NCBI GenBank assembly: GCA_905214365.1
Contig: CAJMMH010000096.1
Location: 1 to 9,064 of the forward strand
Source of the DNA: an uncultured bacterium
Lineage (GTDB): Bacteria > Bacillota > Clostridia > Lachnospirales > Lachnospiraceae
Reading direction: 5' to 3'
Length of the DNA stretch: 9,064 nucleotides
In this document: piece after piece, positions 1-6,190 of the stretch
Numbering within the stretch: position 1 is the stretch's first letter
Layout: each line of letters starts with the position of its first letter
Position numbers and translations under genes: made by a program
The notes under the pieces: model-generated
Database searches by the model: none
What the model saw: the letters and a program-made list of their open reading frames with translations, nothing else
What the model was told of the DNA's origin: nothing

Positions 1-552
1 GTCTATAAGGCAACCTACACCATCTACCATCAATATACCATGGGCGAAGGGCCGAACCGCAATGGGATCATGCTCCTGCTCAGCATGAAGGACCGTGACT
101 GGGCAATGTTCTGTTACGGCTCACGCTGCGAGTATGCGTTCGACAGCTATGGCCAGCAGCAACTGGAAAAGGTCTTTTTGGATAACTTTGGTGATAATGA
201 CTGGTACGGCGGCTTTGCAGATTACATCAAAGGATGCAGAGTCTATCTCGAAAAGGCAGCAGCCGGAAAGCCGGTCCGGGCGAGCTTATTTTTTCCGATA
301 CTTATCATAATTGGCCTTTCCCTACTGACGGCAACGGTGATCGTAGCTGTAATATGGGAAAAAATGGGCAATGTGTCTAAAAAAGCAACCGCTAACGCCT
401 ACGTCTCCGTGGAGCTTCAGCTTACGGAGCAATCAGATCATTTTACCCACAAGACGACGTCCAGACGGAAGATCGAACGCAGCTCATCAAGCAGCAGTAG
501 CAGCACCAGCGAATCCGGAGGCGGAGGTTCCGGCCGAAGCGGAAAATTCTGA
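1..552 (+). CDS. TPM-domain membrane protein, 3' part only
   Basis: The gene starts left of the window; frame 1 is open from base 1, so the first ATG at 40 is probably internal. The visible 183 residues show the second half of a TPM (TPM_phosphatase, PF04536) domain, with GIMLLLSMKDRDW at residues 22-34 and an aromatic, acidic stretch up to about residue 85. One transmembrane helix follows at about 95-119, then a basic segment and a low-complexity tail (eight serines in a row, then Gly/Ser) ending in SGRSGKF. This order of TPM domain, single helix, linker and SGKF end is typical of Firmicute TPM proteins. By family analogy the TPM domain would be extracytoplasmic and the Ser/Gly tail cytoplasmic. 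The biochemical role is unsettled: the phosphatase label comes from a plant homologue and I see no basis for assigning a substrate. The next gene is 353 bases away, behind stacked hairpins, so it is probably last in its transcript. Confidence 0.85.
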   Translation, partial: VYKATYTIYHQYTMGEGPNRNGIMLLLSMKDRDWAMFCYGSRCEYAFDSYGQQQLEKVFLDNFGDNDWYGGFADYIKGCRVYLEKAAAGKPVRASLFFPILIIIGLSLLTATVIVAVIWEKMGNVSKKATANAYVSVELQLTEQSDHFTHKTTSRRKIERSSSSSSSSTSESGGGGSGRSGKF

Positions 553-576
553 AAGGAGCGGAATAGCAGGCGTTTT

Positions 577-711
577 GTTACAGTTCACGGTAGGAATTTT
601 CTGAACTGAAAATTCCGTAAGATAACGTAGCGGTTGTGGGATTTTGCCGATTCTGCATGCGAAGCATCGGCAAAATCCGTTACTGTTTGAGCGCAGCGTG
701 AACAGTAACGG
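577..711. repeat. Nested palindromic element, candidate dispersed repeat
   Basis: Four inverted-repeat relations are packed into 135 bases. Outer arms 577-589 and 697-709 match 12 of 13. A 9-bp stem pairs 593-601 with 608-616 around a 6-base loop. A perfect 13-bp stem pairs 639-651 with 666-678. A perfect 11-bp stem pairs 677-687 with 701-711. The right arm can pair with either 577-589 or 677-687 but not both, so the DNA or RNA has two exclusive folds. Near-matching ends plus internal hairpins suit a non-coding palindromic repeat (MITE- or REP-like). An attenuator-type switch is the alternative. No target-site duplication is obvious. Confidence 0.6.
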
Positions 712-719
712 CGCTTTTT
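677..719 (+). terminator. Terminator-like hairpin after TPM gene
   Basis: A perfect 11-bp stem (677-687 with 701-711, 13-base loop) is followed by GCG-C and then five T at 715-719. It lies 125 bases after the TPM stop and before the next promoter, the right place to end that transcript. The three bases between stem and T-run weaken it, and the stem is also part of the nested palindromic element. Confidence 0.45.
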
Positions 720-728
720 CGCCTGTTC

Positions 729-757
729 TTGACATACCGTTTTTTCACTGTTATTAT
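729..757 (+). promoter_or_regulatory. Strong sigma-A-type promoter for serine hydrolase
   Basis: The -35 TTGACA (729-734) is a perfect match, the spacer is 17 bases, and the -10 TATTAT (752-757) matches 5 of 6. Transcription would start near 764, about 140 bases before the ATG at 906. The promoter lies just right of the palindromic element and just left of a stem-loop, so the hydrolase probably has its own transcript. Confidence 0.75.
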
Positions 758-758
758 A

Positions 759-803
759 AAGGAAGGGCAAAAAGATCAGTCAAAGAGCTTTTTGTCCTTC
801 CTT
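759..803 (+). repeat. 16-bp stem-loop at expected transcript 5' end
   Basis: Bases 759-774 pair with 788-803 (16 positions, one G.T wobble) around a 13-base loop. The predicted start site falls inside the left arm, so the mRNA would begin with much of this hairpin. There is no T-run directly after the stem, which argues against a terminator. A 5' stabilising hairpin, an operator or an insertion end are all possible. Confidence 0.6.
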
Positions 804-905
804 ATCAATAGAAGAATCCTATTTACAGACTTTTTTCCGCGCTTCCTCTCTAATAGAAAGTAGAGTATGGCAGCGTATAGGAAAGGAACTGACGAGGTGC
901 ATATT

Positions 906-1769
906 ATGGATATATCTGATTTTGTGGAAGCAGCGAAAAGACTTAATGTTCTTGGCATAAAGATTACAAAAGATAGTGAACTTATAGCTGAATGGTATAG
1001 CGAAGAAGAGTGCCGCAGAAATATTTATTCAGCAACGAAGAGTTTTACCTCTTGCGCAGTCGGGTTTGCTGTTCAAGAAGGACTAATATCCCTTGATGAA
1101 AAATTGATAGACGCTTTTTCAGGAGATTTACCAAATGTAATCGATGAAAATCTGCGAATGGCAACCGTTCGAGATTTGCTTACAATGTGTTTGGGACAGG
1201 AACAGGGTAATCTTATGGGAGCGCAACGCCCATTATACAAAGAGGATGATTGGGTAAAAATGTCTTTGGCTATTCCATTTAAATATAAACCGGGTACGCA
1301 TTTTGTATATAACAATGTTGGACCATATCTTGCAGGGATTCTTGTACAAAGACGTTCAGGATGTGACTTGGTTTCATATCTTACCCCAAGACTTTTTACA
1401 CATCTTGGGATAAAGCGTCCTACATGGGAGACAGACCCTCTAGGAAACAGCTTTGGCGCAGGTGGGTTATTTCTTACGCTTTCTGAACTTCATAAATTTG
1501 GATTGTTTTACCTTAACAGGGGCAAATGGAATGGAAAGCAGATTTTGTCTGAAAAATGGATAGAAGAAAGCACAAAGGCATCTGATACAGATGATTATGG
1601 TTACCTTTTTTGGAAAGGTGAACAAAATTCCTTTAGGGCTGATGGAAAATACTCTCAGATTACAATGGTTCTTCCAGAAAAGAATGCAGTTGTATCACTT
1701 GTTGCAGAATGTCGTAAAGGGAAGGAACTGATGAGAGCGTTATATGATCTTGTTTGTGCAAAATTATAA
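906..1769 (+). CDS. Serine hydrolase, class C beta-lactamase family
   Basis: A 287-residue protein of the beta-lactamase/DD-peptidase fold (PF00144). The catalytic S-x-x-K motif is SATK at residues 42-45, inside YSATKSFTS. The second motif is Y-x-N, with Tyr135 in VYNNVGPY. The usual third motif (KTG or HxG) seems to be replaced by RADG at 244-247, a variant suggesting an esterase or peptidase rather than a true beta-lactamase. No signal peptide or membrane segment is seen, so it is probably cytoplasmic; the substrate is unknown. ATG 906 is chosen because GAGGTG lies 6 bases upstream; an in-frame ATG at 867 would add 13 residues but has a poor ribosome binding site. The coding is much AT-richer than the genes to the right: 19 and 22 G/C in rows 901-960 and 1501-1560 against 38 in row 3241-3300. 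It has its own promoter and is flanked by hairpin-rich DNA, suggesting acquisition by transfer. Confidence 0.88.
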   Translation: MDISDFVEAAKRLNVLGIKITKDSELIAEWYSEEECRRNIYSATKSFTSCAVGFAVQEGLISLDEKLIDAFSGDLPNVIDENLRMATVRDLLTMCLGQEQGNLMGAQRPLYKEDDWVKMSLAIPFKYKPGTHFVYNNVGPYLAGILVQRRSGCDLVSYLTPRLFTHLGIKRPTWETDPLGNSFGAGGLFLTLSELHKFGLFYLNRGKWNGKQILSEKWIEESTKASDTDDYGYLFWKGEQNSFRADGKYSQITMVLPEKNAVVSLVAECRKGKELMRALYDLVCAKL

Positions 1770-1803
1770 CTATGCTTTTTGATGTAGTTCTTTCGTCAAG
1801 GGT

Positions 1804-1857
1804 GCAAGCATTGCCCAGTCAGCGGCGTTTCGCCACTAAGTACTGGGCAGTACTTGC
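1804..1857. repeat. Long imperfect hairpin with alternative fold
   Basis: Bases 1804-1819 pair with 1842-1857 over 16 positions with one mismatch and one G.T wobble; the outer half of the core, 1812-1819 with 1842-1849, is a perfect 8 bp. The loop contains a second stem, GGCG (1824-1827) with CGCC (1831-1834). A competing perfect 7-bp hairpin pairs 1838-1844 with 1849-1855. There is no T-run, so it is not a standard terminator. It may be the end or remnant of a mobile element. Confidence 0.6.
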
Positions 1858-1974
1858 CGCAGAGCTTCACAAGTTTTGGCAGCTTCGTTGCTGTTCCCTA
1901 CAGGAAAATAATTAAATATTGTTGCTGTTAATAGACTGAGTAGAGAAAGTTACTTGGTCTTTTTTGTCAGAATA

Positions 1975-2007
1975 GGAAAGGAAAGTTTGTTTTCCTTTCT
2001 GATTTTT
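1975..2007 (+). terminator. Terminator-like hairpin before phosphatase gene
   Basis: A 10-bp stem (1975-1984 with 1991-2000, one G.T wobble) closes a 6-base loop and is followed by GA and five T (2003-2007). The stem is purine/pyrimidine-biased and AT-rich, so it would be weak. It could end the hydrolase transcript about 200 bases past its stop. Confidence 0.4.
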
Positions 2008-2019
2008 CCATTCAGGGTA

Positions 2020-2048
2020 TTGCCAGATGAATCCGTCTCGGTTAAACT
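2020..2048 (+). promoter_or_regulatory. Possible weak promoter for phosphatase/rsmH-like pair
   Basis: TTGCCA (2020-2025, 5 of 6) lies 17 bases before TAAACT (2043-2048, 4 of 6). It falls after the terminator-like hairpin and about 100 bases before the ATG at 2148, a sensible place. The predicted leader would contain the small perfect hairpin at 2062-2078. The match is modest and could be chance. Confidence 0.3.
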
Positions 2049-2147
2049 ATGCACAGGGTATTGCAAAAAGATTTTGCATGACAGTAAAAAGTGCTTTCGC
2101 AATATCAGGCGTAACAGAATTCCGAGAGCATGTGAAGGGGGAATATT

Positions 2148-2615
2148 ATGAAACGGGTATTGGTACGCTCCATTCATGGGGCGTTTGATTTTGTTATGAA
2201 GCATTATTATCCGGCGGGTGAAGAAGAACTGGCAGAGCGGCGCGATACCTATGCGGTTATTTCAATTCAGGATACGCATATGGATGGATTTGGCGTTGCG
2301 TTTACGGAAAATAAGTTCTGTAAAGGTGTACTCACGCTGCAATTTGATGACATCGACCATGAAACAGAAGGAGCGGTTCTTTTTACCGACGAGATGGCAG
2401 ATGCAGTGATTGCGTTTATCCAGGAGCATCGGTCGGTGGAAACGCTGCTTGTTCACTGCTATGCGGGGGAATCCAGATCGAGAGCGGTCGGCGCGTTTGC
2501 GGTAGAAATGCTTGGCGGTGATAATACGAAATATTTTGAAACCGGTACGCCAAATCAATATGTGTATGACGTGCTGGAATCCGCATGGATCCGGTGGAGG
2601 ATGAGTGGAAAATAA
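2148..2615 (+). CDS. Small dual-specificity/tyrosine phosphatase-like protein
   Basis: A 155-residue protein carrying the cysteine-phosphatase signature H-C-X5-R: HCYAGESRSRA at residues 103-113, with nucleophile Cys104 and phosphate-binding Arg110. The fold order fits a compact dual-specificity phosphatase: a beta-strand region ending VISIQD near 37-42, an acidic loop FDDIDHE at 66-72 that might supply the general acid, a helix at about 80-95, the P-loop, then helices to the end. In this family the enzyme hydrolyses phosphate monoesters on protein Tyr/Ser/Thr or small molecules; the substrate here cannot be told. There is no signal peptide, so it is probably cytoplasmic. The start is well supported by AAGGGGG 6 bases before the ATG. 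It sits 64 bases upstream of the RsmH-like gene on the same strand with no terminator between, so the two may be co-transcribed. Confidence 0.8.
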   Translation: MKRVLVRSIHGAFDFVMKHYYPAGEEELAERRDTYAVISIQDTHMDGFGVAFTENKFCKGVLTLQFDDIDHETEGAVLFTDEMADAVIAFIQEHRSVETLLVHCYAGESRSRAVGAFAVEMLGGDNTKYFETGTPNQYVYDVLESAWIRWRMSGK

Positions 2616-2679
2616 CCCGGTGTATATGGCGTTATATGAAAGGCAAAGAAGGCCCAAAACGAAAAGAGGAAGCTAAGAG

Positions 2680-3771
2680 ATGAAAAATAACAACCAGCAG
2701 TCTGCTGCGGCAGGCGAGCATAAGCGCAGGGTGCGCTATAAAGGAAAGTATCCGAGGAAATTTGAAGAAAAGTACAAGGAACTGCAGCCGGAAAAATACA
2801 AGGATACGGCGGCTCATATCATTCAGAAGGGAAATACACCGGCGGGAACTCACCGCCCCATCTGTGTACAGGAGATTCTGGAGTTTCTGGACGTACAGCC
2901 GGGACAGATCGGTGCTGACGCAACGCTTGGCTATGGCGGACATACGCAGAAGCTTCTGGATTGTCTGAATGGCGAGGGGCATCTGTACTCCCTGGATGTC
3001 GATCCGATTGAATCGGCAAAAACAGAAAGCAGGCTTCGGGCGGAGGGTTATGGAGAGACAGTATGGACTGTCTGTCTGATGAACTTTGCGGATATCGCGA
3101 AGGTTGCGGAGAAAGCGGGGAAGCTGGATTTTGTTCTTGCCGACCTTGGCGTATCGTCGATGCAGATCGATGATCCGAAGCGCGGCTTTTCCTTCCGGGA
3201 GGATGGCCCTCTGGATCTGCGCCTGAATCCGCAGGCGGGAATCTCGGCGGCAGAGCGTCTGTTAGAGGTAGACGAGCAGGAGCTTGCCGGGATGCTGGCG
3301 GAAAATTCAGACGAGCCGTTAGCGGCGGAGATTGCGAAGGCAGTGATGACGGCGCAGCGCAGGAAGCAGCCGTTAGAAACAACCGGTGAGCTGAGGGAGC
3401 TGATTGAGCGGGTAGTGCTTGCCCGGAAACCGGAGGATCCGAAGGAGGCAGTGAAGAAAACCTGCCAGCGGGTCTTTCAGGCGCTTCGGATTGATGTCAA
3501 CAGCGAGTTTGAAGTACTGGATTCCTTCCTGGAAGCGCTGCCGCACATCTTAAAGCCGGGCGGAAAGGCTGCGATTCTGACGTTCCATTCGGGCGAGGAC
3601 CGGATGGTGAAGAAGTCATTCCAGTATTATTACAGGAATGGTGTGTACAGCGAAATCGCAAAGGATGTGATCCGCCCGTCTGCGCAGGAGTGCGCCTCCA
3701 ATCCAAGAGCAAGATCCACCAAATTCCGTTGGGCGGTACGGTCTGCGGAGATAGAGGATGGACAGGGCTGA
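2680..3771 (+). CDS. RsmH-family rRNA methyltransferase, probable paralogue
   Basis: A 363-residue SAM-dependent methyltransferase of the RsmH/MraW family, whose classical member makes N4-methylcytidine at 16S rRNA position 1402. Family blocks appear in order: HRPICVQEIL at 58-67, SAM-site GYGGHT at 84-89, LDVDP at 105-109, DLGVSSMQIDDPKRGFSF at 155-172, DGPLDLRL at 175-182, QALRIDVN at 267-274, TFHSGEDRMVK at 301-311 and NPRARSTKFR at 341-350. It departs from the usual form in a basic, Lys/Arg/Tyr-rich N-terminal extension of about 57 residues, HSGEDR where HSLEDR is common, and no YGEE-type block near 205-212. No mraZ, ftsL or penicillin-binding protein gene adjoins it. These points suggest the second RsmH-like copy found in some Clostridia rather than the division-cluster gene, and its target may differ. 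The start has GAGGA 9 bases upstream. Confidence 0.88.
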   Translation: MKNNNQQSAAAGEHKRRVRYKGKYPRKFEEKYKELQPEKYKDTAAHIIQKGNTPAGTHRPICVQEILEFLDVQPGQIGADATLGYGGHTQKLLDCLNGEGHLYSLDVDPIESAKTESRLRAEGYGETVWTVCLMNFADIAKVAEKAGKLDFVLADLGVSSMQIDDPKRGFSFREDGPLDLRLNPQAGISAAERLLEVDEQELAGMLAENSDEPLAAEIAKAVMTAQRRKQPLETTGELRELIERVVLARKPEDPKEAVKKTCQRVFQALRIDVNSEFEVLDSFLEALPHILKPGGKAAILTFHSGEDRMVKKSFQYYYRNGVYSEIAKDVIRPSAQECASNPRARSTKFRWAVRSAEIEDGQG

Positions 3772-3797
3772 GCTGAGCGCAGCAGCGGCATGAAAAA

Positions 3798-3810
3798 TGT
3801 CAGACTGACA
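3798..3810. promoter_or_regulatory. Perfect palindrome TGTCAG-A-CTGACA, possible operator
   Basis: This 13-base perfect inverted repeat (6-bp arms, 1-base centre) lies 27 bases after the rsmH-like stop and about 100 bases before the transporter ATG. The length suits a dimeric repressor site. I could not place a good promoter around it, so its role is unproven. Confidence 0.35.
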
Positions 3811-3814
3811 GCAG

Positions 3815-3891
3815 GATCATGCGGCAGGAAAAAGAGTGCCGCAAAATTCAAACAGGCGAAAGATCATGCGGCAGAAGAGCGTGTGCCGTAA
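3815..3891 (+). repeat. Duplicated small hairpin in transporter leader
   Basis: Two copies of an approximately 30-base unit lie at 3815-3844 and 3862-3891, exactly 47 bases apart. Both start with GATCATGCGGCAG and carry GTGCCG near the end. Each can fold into a 6-bp hairpin: 3821-3826 with 3837-3842, and 3868-3873 with 3884-3889 (one G.T). Because 47 is not a multiple of 3, the copies are in different frames, arguing for an RNA/DNA role or recent tandem duplication rather than a coding repeat. The second copy ends 20 bases before the transporter ATG at 3912, just ahead of its ribosome binding site. Confidence 0.65.
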
Positions 3892-3911
3892 AAAGAGGAG
3901 AGAATATTATA

Positions 3912-5282
3912 ATGAAGGAACAGAAAAAGAGAAGCAGCTTTTCCGGAAAGCTCGGATTTGTTCTGTCAGCGGCCGGAGCTTCGGTCGGTCTGGGAAATAT
4001 CTGGAGATTTCCGTATCTGGCGGCAAAGTACGGCGGCGGGATTTTCCTGTTGATTTACATTTTACTGGCGTTGACATTTGGCTATACAATGATTGTAGCG
4101 GAAACATCGTTAGGACGCATGACCAAAAAGAGTCCGGTCGGCGCCTTTGAGGCATTTGGAAAAACCAGATGGCGCTCAGCAGGCGGCTGGATCAATGCAA
4201 TTATTCCGATTCTGATTGTGCCATACTATTCCGTGATCGGCGGATGGGTCATCAAGTATCTGGCAGAGTATCTGCTGGGACACGGAGAAATGCTTGCCGC
4301 GGACGGATATTTTTCTGCGTTTATTGCGGACGGCGCTTCCTCAGAGTTATGCTTCTGTATTTTTGCGCTGTTTACGCTGGCGATAATTTTTGCCGGTGTG
4401 CGGAATGGAATTGAGCGTGTATCCAGGATTATGATGCCGGTTCTGGTTGTCCTGTCAGTGATCATCGCGGCATATTCGGTAACAAGAGAGGGCGCATTGG
4501 CGGGAGTCGCGTATTTTTTGATCCCCAATCCGGAAAACTTTTCCTGGATGACAGTGGTAACGGCGATGGGACAGATGTTTTATTCGTTGTCGATTGCCAT
4601 GGGAATTCTGATTACATTCGGTTCTTATATGAAAAAAGATGTGTCTATTGAAGGATCGACCAGAAATGTCGAAATTTTTGATACGGCGATTGCGATTATG
4701 GCAGGGCTGATGATCATTCCGGCTGTTTTCGCATTTTCCAAAGGAGATCCGAAAGCGCTTCAGGCGGGACCGGCACTGATGTTTATTACCATTCCAAAAG
4801 TGTTTGCGAGCATGGGCTTCGGAACAGCTGCCGGAATTTTATTTTTCCTTCTGGTGCTGTTTGCGGCAGTGACAAGCTCAATTGCGCTGACCGAGAGCGC
4901 GGTATCGACGTTTGAAGATGAGCTTGGCTGGAGCCGGAAAAAGTCCACGGTTCTGATTGCAGTCATTATGATTGCATTAGGAAGCCTGTCATCATTGGGA
5001 TACGGTCCGCTGTCATCTGTCAGGATCATGGGAATGCAGTTTTTGGATTTCTTTGATTTCCTGACCAATTCAGTGATGATGCCGATTGCAGCGATTGCCA
5101 TCTGTCTGTTTGTATCCAGGGCAGCAGGAATCCAGGCGATAGAGGCAGAAATGTGCTGTGAAGGAGGTACCTTCCGGCGCAAAAAGATTTTCTGCGTGAT
5201 GATTCAGTACATTTGTCCGGTATTTGCCGCTATTATTCTGGTCAGCTCTGTGGCAAACGCATTTGGATGGATTTCTATGTAA
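3912..5282 (+). CDS. Neurotransmitter:sodium symporter (NSS/SNF) family transporter
   Basis: A 456-residue integral membrane protein of the NSS family (LeuT fold), using the sodium gradient to import an amino acid or related amine. Helix 1 carries the family signature GASVGLGNIWRFPY at about 23-36, which forms the unwound substrate and sodium site. Helix 8 has VTSSIA, the counterpart of the LeuT Na2 residues Thr354/Ser355. I count eleven hydrophobic segments, ending with a short tail at FGWISM, so this is the 11-helix bacterial type (MhsT-like) and not the 12-helix eukaryotic type. Substrate cannot be read from sequence; hydrophobic amino acids are usual. ATG 3912 is chosen because GAGGAG ends 11 bases upstream and the protein begins as family members do, with a short charged tail before helix 1. 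An upstream in-frame ATG at 3819 would add 31 basic residues spanning the leader repeats. larB follows after 32 bases. Confidence 0.93.
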   Translation: MKEQKKRSSFSGKLGFVLSAAGASVGLGNIWRFPYLAAKYGGGIFLLIYILLALTFGYTMIVAETSLGRMTKKSPVGAFEAFGKTRWRSAGGWINAIIPILIVPYYSVIGGWVIKYLAEYLLGHGEMLAADGYFSAFIADGASSELCFCIFALFTLAIIFAGVRNGIERVSRIMMPVLVVLSVIIAAYSVTREGALAGVAYFLIPNPENFSWMTVVTAMGQMFYSLSIAMGILITFGSYMKKDVSIEGSTRNVEIFDTAIAIMAGLMIIPAVFAFSKGDPKALQAGPALMFITIPKVFASMGFGTAAGILFFLLVLFAAVTSSIALTESAVSTFEDELGWSRKKSTVLIAVIMIALGSLSSLGYGPLSSVRIMGMQFLDFFDFLTNSVMMPIAAIAICLFVSRAAGIQAIEAEMCCEGGTFRRKKIFCVMIQYICPVFAAIILVSSVANAFGWISM

Positions 5283-5314
5283 GAATCAAACACACTCTAA
5301 GAGAGGAGAAAACA

Positions 5315-6190
5315 ATGAGTGAACAGGATCGGGTTCGGAAGGTATTGGAGCAGGTAGCAGGACAGCAGCTTTCCGTTGCGGACGCGCTGACACAGCTGAA
5401 GATGGAGCCGTTTGAGGATCTTGGATTTGCAAAAGTCGATCATCACCGGGCGCTGCGGCAGGGAGCGGCAGAAGTTATTTACGGAGCGGGAAAAACGCCG
5501 GAGCAGATTCATGCGATTGCCGCGTCCATGCGGAAAAAAGGTGCGTCAGCGGTTTTGATTACCAGGATGTCGGAGGATGCGGCAAAGGAGGTTGGCGCGG
5601 ATCTGCCGCTGACCTACCATAAGATGGGGCGGATCGGTATTGTCGGAGACGTGCCGAAGCCGGATGGAGTCGGAACCATTGTGGTTGCGACAGCAGGAAC
5701 CAGCGATATGCCGGTCGCGGAGGAAGCGGCGCTGACAGCAGAGATGCTTGGAAATCAGGTGGTACGTCTGTATGATGCCGGAGTTGCCGGGCTTCACCGT
5801 CTCCTTGCGCATATGGAAGATATCATGAGTGCACGCGTTATTATTGCGATTGCCGGGATGGAAGGGGCGCTTGCCAGTGTAATCGGCGGTCTTGCGGACT
5901 GTCCGGTAATCGCAGTGCCCACAAGCGTCGGATACGGCGCGTCGTTCGGCGGCTTGTCTGCCCTGCTTGCGATGCTCAACTCCTGTGCAAGCGGTGTCAG
6001 CGTAGTAAACATCGACAACGGATTTGGAGCCGGATATCTTGCCAGTATGATCAATCACCTGCGGGATGGCCATACGGAAGCGGAAACGCAAAATCAGGAA
6101 ACGGAGCATAAGGAAGCAAACCGGCAGGAAATGGAGCCTTCAGGGGAGGCTTTGCAGGAAGCAGAGAGGCGGGAAACGAACCGTGAATGA
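5315..6190 (+). CDS. larB: LarB, nickel-pincer cofactor biosynthesis carboxylase/hydrolase
   Basis: A 291-residue LarB. It carboxylates the pyridinium ring of nicotinic acid adenine dinucleotide and splits off AMP, giving pyridinium-3,5-biscarboxylic acid mononucleotide, the first step to the nickel-pincer nucleotide used by lactate racemase LarA and relatives. The N-terminal 100 residues are helical; residues 104-250 form the PurE/AIR-carboxylase-like domain, with IGIVGDVPKPDG, ATAGTSDMPVAEEAALTAEM, GMEGAL and LNSCASGV. Cys224 and Glu183 are in the positions of the Lactiplantibacillus plantarum catalytic Cys221 and Glu180. Residues 251-291 form an extra Glu/Gln/Asn/Arg-rich, low-complexity tail beyond the usual end. 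GAGAGGAG lies about 6 bases before the ATG. The stop overlaps the proposed larC2 start. LarE, LarA and LarC1 are not in the window. Confidence 0.93.
   Translation: MSEQDRVRKVLEQVAGQQLSVADALTQLKMEPFEDLGFAKVDHHRALRQGAAEVIYGAGKTPEQIHAIAASMRKKGASAVLITRMSEDAAKEVGADLPLTYHKMGRIGIVGDVPKPDGVGTIVVATAGTSDMPVAEEAALTAEMLGNQVVRLYDAGVAGLHRLLAHMEDIMSARVIIAIAGMEGALASVIGGLADCPVIAVPTSVGYGASFGGLSALLAMLNSCASGVSVVNIDNGFGAGYLASMINHLRDGHTEAETQNQETEHKEANRQEMEPSGEALQEAERRETNRE

Larger units (their letters stand above)
553..905. other. Non-coding stretch between TPM gene and hydrolase
   Basis: I see no convincing gene in these 353 bases. Short frames on both strands lack a ribosome binding site and run straight through the inverted repeats. 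The stretch holds a nested palindromic element (577-711), a terminator-like hairpin (677-719), a near-consensus promoter (729-757) and a 16-bp stem-loop (759-803). The 100 bases before the ATG at 906 hold only the likely leader and the ribosome binding site. Confidence 0.8.
1770..2147. other. Non-coding stretch between hydrolase and phosphatase
   Basis: There is no supported gene in these 378 bases. A 65-codon frame at 1954-2151 runs through two hairpins, lacks a ribosome binding site and looks like chance. The stretch contains a long hairpin (1804-1857), a 9-base direct repeat (GTTGCTGTT at 1887-1895 and 1921-1929), a terminator-like hairpin (1975-2007), a weak promoter (2020-2048) and a 7-bp hairpin with a 3-base loop (2062-2078). 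Confidence 0.75.

Noticed and set aside
481..552. Serine/glycine repeat at the TPM C-terminus as a frameshift artefact
   Set aside because: The Ser/Gly tail ending SGKF is a normal feature of this protein type, so the frame is intact.
1954..2151. 65-codon plus-strand open frame upstream of the phosphatase
   Set aside because: No ribosome binding site, passes through two hairpins and a likely promoter, and overlaps the phosphatase start; not supported as a small gene.
2819..3382. 187-codon minus-strand open frame opposite the RsmH-like gene
   Set aside because: It lies wholly antisense to a gene with clear family motifs, has a Ser/Pro/Arg-rich composition typical of antisense of GC-rich coding, and no recognisable domain.
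3819..3911. N-terminal extension of the NSS transporter from ATG 3819
   Set aside because: The 31 added residues cover the duplicated hairpins and are strongly basic; ATG 3912 has its own GAGGAG and gives a normal family N-terminus.
5546..6109. 187-codon minus-strand open frame opposite larB
   Set aside because: Antisense shadow of larB; no ribosome binding site or family resemblance seen.
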